The notes below the pieces were generated by a model. It saw only the letters and a list, made by a program, of their open reading frames with translations. It had not been told where the DNA came from and made no database searches. Position numbers and translations under genes: made by a program. Positions 58,789 through 64,000 of a stretch of DNA of 64,000 nt are shown one piece after another. Source of the DNA: an uncultured Clostridia bacterium (GTDB lineage Bacteria; Bacillota; Clostridia; Christensenellales; Borkfalkiaceae); NCBI GenBank assembly GCA_947629095.1, contig CANRCK010000001.1, positions 62,001 through 126,000 of the forward strand, in the 5' to 3' direction. Numbering within the stretch: the stretch's first letter is position 1; each line of letters opens with the position of its first letter.

Positions 58789-60861
58789 CTATCCGTTGAG
58801 TTTTTCCAATGCCTTGAGAGGTAAGTGAAGCAAGCTTTCGGCGCGTTTGGTAACTTCCACCACCACAACTTCTATTTTTGTGCCATCGGCAGTCGTATAG
58901 ATTGCAACTTCATCCTTTTGCCATTCCTTGCCATCGGGATCAAACCAATATATTTTTTTTGAGCGCCTGCGGAACACCACCCCAACGACGGGTATTTCAC
59001 GTTCGACGGGTTCCTCTGCCTGTTCTACGGTAAGCTCCACGGGCGGTTCTTCGCTCGGCTCATATTGTTCTGCAACAGGTTGCGCTTCTTCGACAACCTC
59101 GGTTTGAAGCTCTTCAACGATAGGCTGAGCCTCTTCCTCAACAAACTGAGGCTCTTCTATGACCTCTTCGGATTCTTCTATAACAGGTTGAGGTTCTTCA
59201 ACAATAGATTGAATCTCCTCAATAGTCCCAAAGGGCGCCTCTTCTATGATCGAAGGTTCTTCCGCAGACAGAGTTGCCTCTTCCGCTTGTTCGGCGGGTT
59301 CTTCAGCCTGTTCTACGGTAAGCTCGACGGGAGGTTCTTCCGTCGGCTCATCTGCTTGTTCTTCAACAGGTTGCGCTTCTTCGACAACCTCGGTTTGAGG
59401 CTCTTCAACGATAGGCTGAGCCTCTTCGACCGCTGCGGCTTCCTGTACAGATTCGGTGAATACGGGCAACTCCATGCCCGAAGGCACACGTATCAGCCCC
59501 TCGTCTATAAGCATCGGAGTGCTGCGGTATTCCAATCCCGACATGGGGTCCTCGCCCGTATACTCCGCTCGCTCTAAACCGTGTTCGGTCATCAGTATCG
59601 CTATAAGTTCCTTTGCATATCTCATGCGCAGAGGATTCTTTATCCTGTACATGAGCGGAGTATCAGCAAACGAACTGTGCCCCGAGGCGTCTTCGGCTTT
59701 ATACTTGCTCTCCGAAAAGTCTGCAGGCTGTAACGCCAGATATAAACACAGCGTTTTGCCGCGTACGCCGAACCGTGCCAAAGCCTCCCGCGATTTACTG
59801 AAAGTTTCACGCCGCCAACTTATGCGTGTGTGTACGCCCGTATAGCTTAGAAGCTCCCGCTTTAATTCGGCATAGAGCTGTTTTGTTTCCTCTTCCGTGT
59901 GGACGAGCTTTGCAGTAAAGCTTCTGTCCAGCTTCAAGCGGCTGAGTATCTCTTCTTCCTCGGGTGTAATATCCGCCTTAACCATAATAACTGGCTCTTG
60001 GATAGGTTCTGGTAGAGGCGATATTATAGGCTCTTCGAAAACCTCGGGTAGAGGCGATATTACAGGTTCTTCAAGGGCTTCGGTTGATTCCGGCGCCGTT
60101 GCTGCCGCTATCTCGGCAAACGTGGGAAGTTTAACTCCTTCGGGTACTCTTATGAGACCTTCCTCTATCAAGGCGGGCGTGCTGCGGTATTCCAATCCTG
60201 CCGTATAGTCTTCGCTATCGCGCTCTGCACGCTCTATGCCAAGTTGCGACATCATCTGCGCTATAAGTTCTTTGGCATATCTCATGCGCAACGGATTCTT
60301 TATTCTGTATAACAGAGGAGTTTCCTCACATGAGCTTAAATTCCCCATATCCTCCACTTTATACTTATCACCAACCGTCTGCGGATCAAGCGCCAGATAC
60401 AAACACAGTGTTTTACCGCGCACTCCTATATGCGCAACCGCGGTTTTTTTGTTGCGGAACGATTCCCACTTCCAGCTGATCCTGTCCTTTACTCCGTTAT
60501 AAGCAAGCAATTCGTTCTTCAATTCGTTGTACAGCTGTTTGGTGTCGTCCGTAGTCTGTATTAGTTTTGCCAAATAACTGCGCACAAGCCTTATACGCTC
60601 GTAAGCGGCTTCAACCGCTTCGTCGCTTACAGCCACGGGGGCGGCTATTATGACGGGCAAAGGCTCCGCAACGGGTTCCGCAGCTGCGTCGGGTTCTACC
60701 GGCGCAGCGACGGAAACGGTCTGCTGCGGGGACGGTTGCTTTTGCCGTTTTATACTTACGCCCACCGCTATATCGAAACCGACAATAGTGACAACCAGAA
60801 TGGAAAGTCCCGTTAAAATTCCTATTTGAGCCAATGAGAAGGAAAGTAATGATATTATCAT
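58789..60861 (-). CDS. Membrane-anchored protein with tandem duplicated uncharacterised domain and Glu/Pro-rich repeats
   Basis: N-term TM; two ~150-aa repeats sharing GVRGKTLCLYLAL, YRIKNPLRMRYAKELIA, GLEYRSTP-LI-EGLIRVP; E/P/V-rich repeats; ATGA overlap with upstream gene. Confidence 0.8.
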   Translation of the reverse strand: MIISLLSFSLAQIGILTGLSILVVTIVGFDIAVGVSIKRQKQPSPQQTVSVAAPVEPDAAAEPVAEPLPVIIAAPVAVSDEAVEAAYERIRLVRSYLAKLIQTTDDTKQLYNELKNELLAYNGVKDRISWKWESFRNKKTAVAHIGVRGKTLCLYLALDPQTVGDKYKVEDMGNLSSCEETPLLYRIKNPLRMRYAKELIAQMMSQLGIERAERDSEDYTAGLEYRSTPALIEEGLIRVPEGVKLPTFAEIAAATAPESTEALEEPVISPLPEVFEEPIISPLPEPIQEPVIMVKADITPEEEEILSRLKLDRSFTAKLVHTEEETKQLYAELKRELLSYTGVHTRISWRRETFSKSREALARFGVRGKTLCLYLALQPADFSESKYKAEDASGHSSFADTPLMYRIKNPLRMRYAKELIAILMTEHGLERAEYTGEDPMSGLEYRSTPMLIDEGLIRVPSGMELPVFTESVQEAAAVEEAQPIVEEPQTEVVEEAQPVEEQADEPTEEPPVELTVEQAEEPAEQAEEATLSAEEPSIIEEAPFGTIEEIQSIVEEPQPVIEESEEVIEEPQFVEEEAQPIVEELQTEVVEEAQPVAEQYEPSEEPPVELTVEQAEEPVEREIPVVGVVFRRRSKKIYWFDPDGKEWQKDEVAIYTTADGTKIEVVVVEVTKRAESLLHLPLKALEKLNG

Positions 60862-63800
60862 ACTTGTTCCTCCTTGCCGTCTTCGGACTGTTTTTCCTCA
60901 CTCTTTTTGCGGCTATGTTTTACTACAAGCAATGCTGCCAACAATATCAGCGCAAGCGTGGCTGTTCCGCCGAGCGCGCACGCAACAATATAGAAGAGCA
61001 TAGGGTTGGGCGCGGCTATCCATTCGATGATTATATCGTCCTGTGTGCCGTCAGCCCACTCGAAGTTGACCTTATCCTTGATGCCGAGCGCTGCACGGTA
61101 GGTTCCGTCTTCCTTAGCGGTATTTCCGCTGAGCGTATAAAGTCCGTCGTTGAAATCCTCGGGGATAAACACATATTCGCCGCTATGGTCGATTACCGGT
61201 TCGCCTGCCTCTAACTTTTTAAGCTGTGCACGCTTAACAGTAAGATCGGATGCTTCGGTTGTGTATGCGCCGTGATTTGCGGCGTCGGCTATCTTTGCAC
61301 GGATGGAATAGTTGCCCGCATTTACGGGAATCTCCGTTGTCCACGCGTCGCTTCCGCGTATTGCGTATTCAAATGTTACACTTCCGTCGTAAGCCGCACC
61401 CGTCTGGTATTGCCCCTTTACGTTCGGCAACTCGTTTTGCTTGCCGTAAGTCCAAATGACGGGGTCAAGTTTGTTGAGCGTTACCGATGACTTGTGCACG
61501 ATATAGTACACAACGGCTTGGGTAGAATTGCTTCTTGCAGGAGTACTGAATACATAGTTGCGGGTATCGATAAGTTCAAGCTCTATGGGATATCCGCCCT
61601 CACGTACATCAACTACACCTTCTGAAACGGGCAGTCCGCCGATAACTTTTACAACACCCTCGGGGAATTGCGAAATTATAAATTGCTCTTCAACCGTGTG
61701 GAGCGTGCCGTCATACCAAACCATTGAGTCGGATGTCTTGATTTCATCGACATTGAGAGTCTTGGGCAAAATCTTGAACTCGCAGGTAATCGGACCGCCG
61801 GCATTGGACGTGTAGTTTTGACTGAGAATAAACTCTCTTTTGTATGTGCCGGCTTCCGTAGGCATTACCGTACTGCGTTCGTAAACGGTGTCGCCAACGC
61901 CACTATAGTATACCGTATGGGGCAGGAATTTGTCGTTGTCGGACAAGTTGAGCTGGGGATAGAAAGGTCTCGGCACTGCGTCCGGTTTAAGTTCACCCGT
62001 TATGGTAAAATCATTTCCATAATAGCCGTGGATTGAGAATTCGGGTTCCGATTCGTTGTAGACGCCGTTCTTGGTAGTCTCCATTATTACCTTTACTTCC
62101 AACTTGCTGATCGCAAACAGAAGCTGTGCAGAGTATCCTTTGAATTCATCGGTATCTATCCACGCGATTGCCGTATATCTACCTGCATTGAGGAAAAGTT
62201 CACGCGACCAACCGTCGGGCGCAAAATTTTTATCTGCGCCAACCCAGCTGAGGGTTTGCTTGGGAGTTTCCGTACCTCTCGGTGCATACAGAAGAACAAA
62301 GTCGGTGTTGAACCGGAAGTAGTGCGTTACGCCCTCTGAATAGTAGGCAACTTTTGCACTTTCGTTGGGCGACTGGCTGTAAGGGAATTCAAGTTCGGGC
62401 GAATTGGCGTCCATACCGAAGAATTCCACTATGTTGATATTTCTACCATCGCCGTCGGTTGCCACTATCGAGAAGGTGAGCAATCTCCAATCCTGGTTTT
62501 CGTCGGGAACCCAGCAATAGTTATTGGGGTCCTTGAGATGTATACGGAAATCATAGGTGCCGACCGCCTTGTATTTGACGTTGTACTCGTTCTTTACCAC
62601 GTAAATTTTGTCGTAGTAGAAGTTATCCTTAACGGCGTCTACCGCAGAATGTTCCATGCCGTCCCAATCGAAAGTCTTGACGATAAGCAAATCGCTGAAT
62701 ACGCGCGCCTTTGTGATAATAAAGTCGTCCTCTATGGAATTGATCTTCTCGCCCGTTTCGTCCACAAGCACAAAGTTGCGGTTGTATGAGTAACCCTCGC
62801 TCTTTTCGTTCATTCCCAAACGGACGCGTATCTTGTACTCGCCTGCCTGTGTGGGAGCTTCCGAAATATAATCTTCCATCGCGTGGCGCCATGTCATGTC
62901 GTAGGAATTTCCGTAGTAGGCATATTCCATGGTGACGCGGCTGAGGAACATATTATGGCTCTGGGGTTCGCCGCCGTAGAAGGACAATACTGCCGACGCA
63001 GGCAGGATCGTGGAGCCGTACTCGCCGCCCATAAGCGCCTGGTCGCGGAAGCTGATACTCAGTTTGCGGGGCGTGATTGAGATGGGAAGAAGGTTGGACG
63101 AGCACCCTGCATAATTGACCGTATCGGGAATTACTATCTGCAATTTGTATTCGCCAACGTCTACAGGAGTATAGTCTATCGGATTATCCTTGCCATTCTC
63201 TACCTTGTAGAATTTGTATTGGGCGGTAGCTTTGCCGAACTTGGCCGTAAACTCATAGAAGCCTTTGTGCGGCTCTACCGTAAGATCTTCGCTTGTACCT
63301 GCCTCATAGCCATCGTACTCCCACGAGGCTGTCTTGCCTCCGAATACGCTCAAATATACGCTGTTGCCCGCTTTGCGGATTTCAAAGTTAATATCCGCAG
63401 AATCGGAGTTTGTCGTATCCCACATATAGTTGGCTGCGACGCTCTCTGAAAGGGTGAGATGTACGGCGTAAACCCCGACGTCCGTACCCTTGTCGGAAAC
63501 TGCCGTAAACGGAGCGTATATTCTGTCTTTTTCAAGCAGGAAGTCTTCATCCTGACGCATCAATTGTATAAATGCGTTCAAATCAGCGTTCGTCACGCCC
63601 TGTTCTCTGCCCGTATAAACGGGTGCAAAGTGATAACGGTTGTAAGTATCGCCGAAAGGACCCGGCTCTTCCGCCTCTTCCACTGTATACAAACTGTCAG
63701 CCATAGACTGAACATCGGCAACCGAAAGAACAAGTTTGTTGATTAAATATGCAGAGGTGTTTCTGCCTGTAATGTTGAAGTTGACTGCATCGTCGCCCTC

Positions 63801-64000
63801 AAAAATCATTACGACCTCGTACATGCCTGCGTTGAGGGGCTTGCTGCCTACTGTTTTGGGTTCACCCACGGTTGCGACCTGCGTGAACAGGAAGCCGACC
63901 GTTGCGCCGCAAGGCAACTCGTCGCCGAGTCCATAGAGCATTTCATCGTTTACAAGTTTGACTTTTACCGTGTAAGTATCTCCGTAAGCGATTACGGTTG
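60858..64000 (-). CDS. Large repeat-rich surface protein with MBG/Ig-like repeats and C-terminal TM (5' end beyond window)
   Basis: Repeating ...AGxYxxxxxIxDxxNY... modules (e.g. PVDVGEYKLQIVIPDTVNYAG, PVNAGNYSIRAKIADAANHG), C-term TM and KHSRKKSEEKQ; frame open to window edge (TVIAYGDTYTVKVKLVNDEMLYG). Confidence 0.8.
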   Translation of the reverse strand, partial: TVIAYGDTYTVKVKLVNDEMLYGLGDELPCGATVGFLFTQVATVGEPKTVGSKPLNAGMYEVVMIFEGDDAVNFNITGRNTSAYLINKLVLSVADVQSMADSLYTVEEAEEPGPFGDTYNRYHFAPVYTGREQGVTNADLNAFIQLMRQDEDFLLEKDRIYAPFTAVSDKGTDVGVYAVHLTLSESVAANYMWDTTNSDSADINFEIRKAGNSVYLSVFGGKTASWEYDGYEAGTSEDLTVEPHKGFYEFTAKFGKATAQYKFYKVENGKDNPIDYTPVDVGEYKLQIVIPDTVNYAGCSSNLLPISITPRKLSISFRDQALMGGEYGSTILPASAVLSFYGGEPQSHNMFLSRVTMEYAYYGNSYDMTWRHAMEDYISEAPTQAGEYKIRVRLGMNEKSEGYSYNRNFVLVDETGEKINSIEDDFIITKARVFSDLLIVKTFDWDGMEHSAVDAVKDNFYYDKIYVVKNEYNVKYKAVGTYDFRIHLKDPNNYCWVPDENQDWRLLTFSIVATDGDGRNINIVEFFGMDANSPELEFPYSQSPNESAKVAYYSEGVTHYFRFNTDFVLLYAPRGTETPKQTLSWVGADKNFAPDGWSRELFLNAGRYTAIAWIDTDEFKGYSAQLLFAISKLEVKVIMETTKNGVYNESEPEFSIHGYYGNDFTITGELKPDAVPRPFYPQLNLSDNDKFLPHTVYYSGVGDTVYERSTVMPTEAGTYKREFILSQNYTSNAGGPITCEFKILPKTLNVDEIKTSDSMVWYDGTLHTVEEQFIISQFPEGVVKVIGGLPVSEGVVDVREGGYPIELELIDTRNYVFSTPARSNSTQAVVYYIVHKSSVTLNKLDPVIWTYGKQNELPNVKGQYQTGAAYDGSVTFEYAIRGSDAWTTEIPVNAGNYSIRAKIADAANHGAYTTEASDLTVKRAQLKKLEAGEPVIDHSGEYVFIPEDFNDGLYTLSGNTAKEDGTYRAALGIKDKVNFEWADGTQDDIIIEWIAAPNPMLFYIVACALGGTATLALILLAALLVVKHSRKKSEEKQSEDGKEEQV

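Overview
The window looks like a chromosomal segment from a low-to-mid GC, spore-forming Clostridia-type Firmicute. This is inferred from spoIIAA-spoIIAB-sigF, yabP-yabQ, cwlD, a SpoVB-like flippase and mcsA-mcsB-clpC. Most of 1-50 kb is housekeeping: aroC (partial), an FtsX-type ABC exporter, aspA with a divergent LysR regulator, a pyrB-C-F-K-D-E operon, gyrB/gyrA, typA, gpsA, recR, ybaB, dnaX, rlmB, mrnC and clpC. There are six tRNA genes: a lone Thr(CGT) and a Met-Asp-Phe-Thr-Tyr cluster. The accessory region is about 50.9-64 kb. It holds: (i) a decayed integration scar at the 3' end of a GGGtGRT-family gene, with a 138-bp direct repeat, a tyrosine-recombinase C-terminal fragment and a GTCCACAT palindrome/repeat set; (ii) next to it, a compact three-gene cassette of an ECF-like sigma factor, a putative papain/C39-like cysteine peptidase and a single-pass membrane protein that could be an anti-sigma factor, the best candidate for an undescribed system; (iii) an aminoglycoside 3-N-acetyltransferase-like islet between the tRNA-Tyr 3' end and a 14-bp copy of that end; (iv) a translationally coupled pair encoding a very large repeat-rich surface protein and a membrane protein with a tandemly duplicated uncharacterised domain and Glu/Pro-rich repeats. 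Other leads are an E. coli-like dnaX -1 frameshift signal (A AAA AAG with an immediate -1 stop), a terminator-like attenuator just after the pyr promoter, a TSUP transporter split into two half-genes, a rhodanese-TtcA fusion, a DnaQ-BRCT fusion and an mcsA operon with no adjacent ctsR. All calls come from reading the sequence and motif recall; no database search was run.
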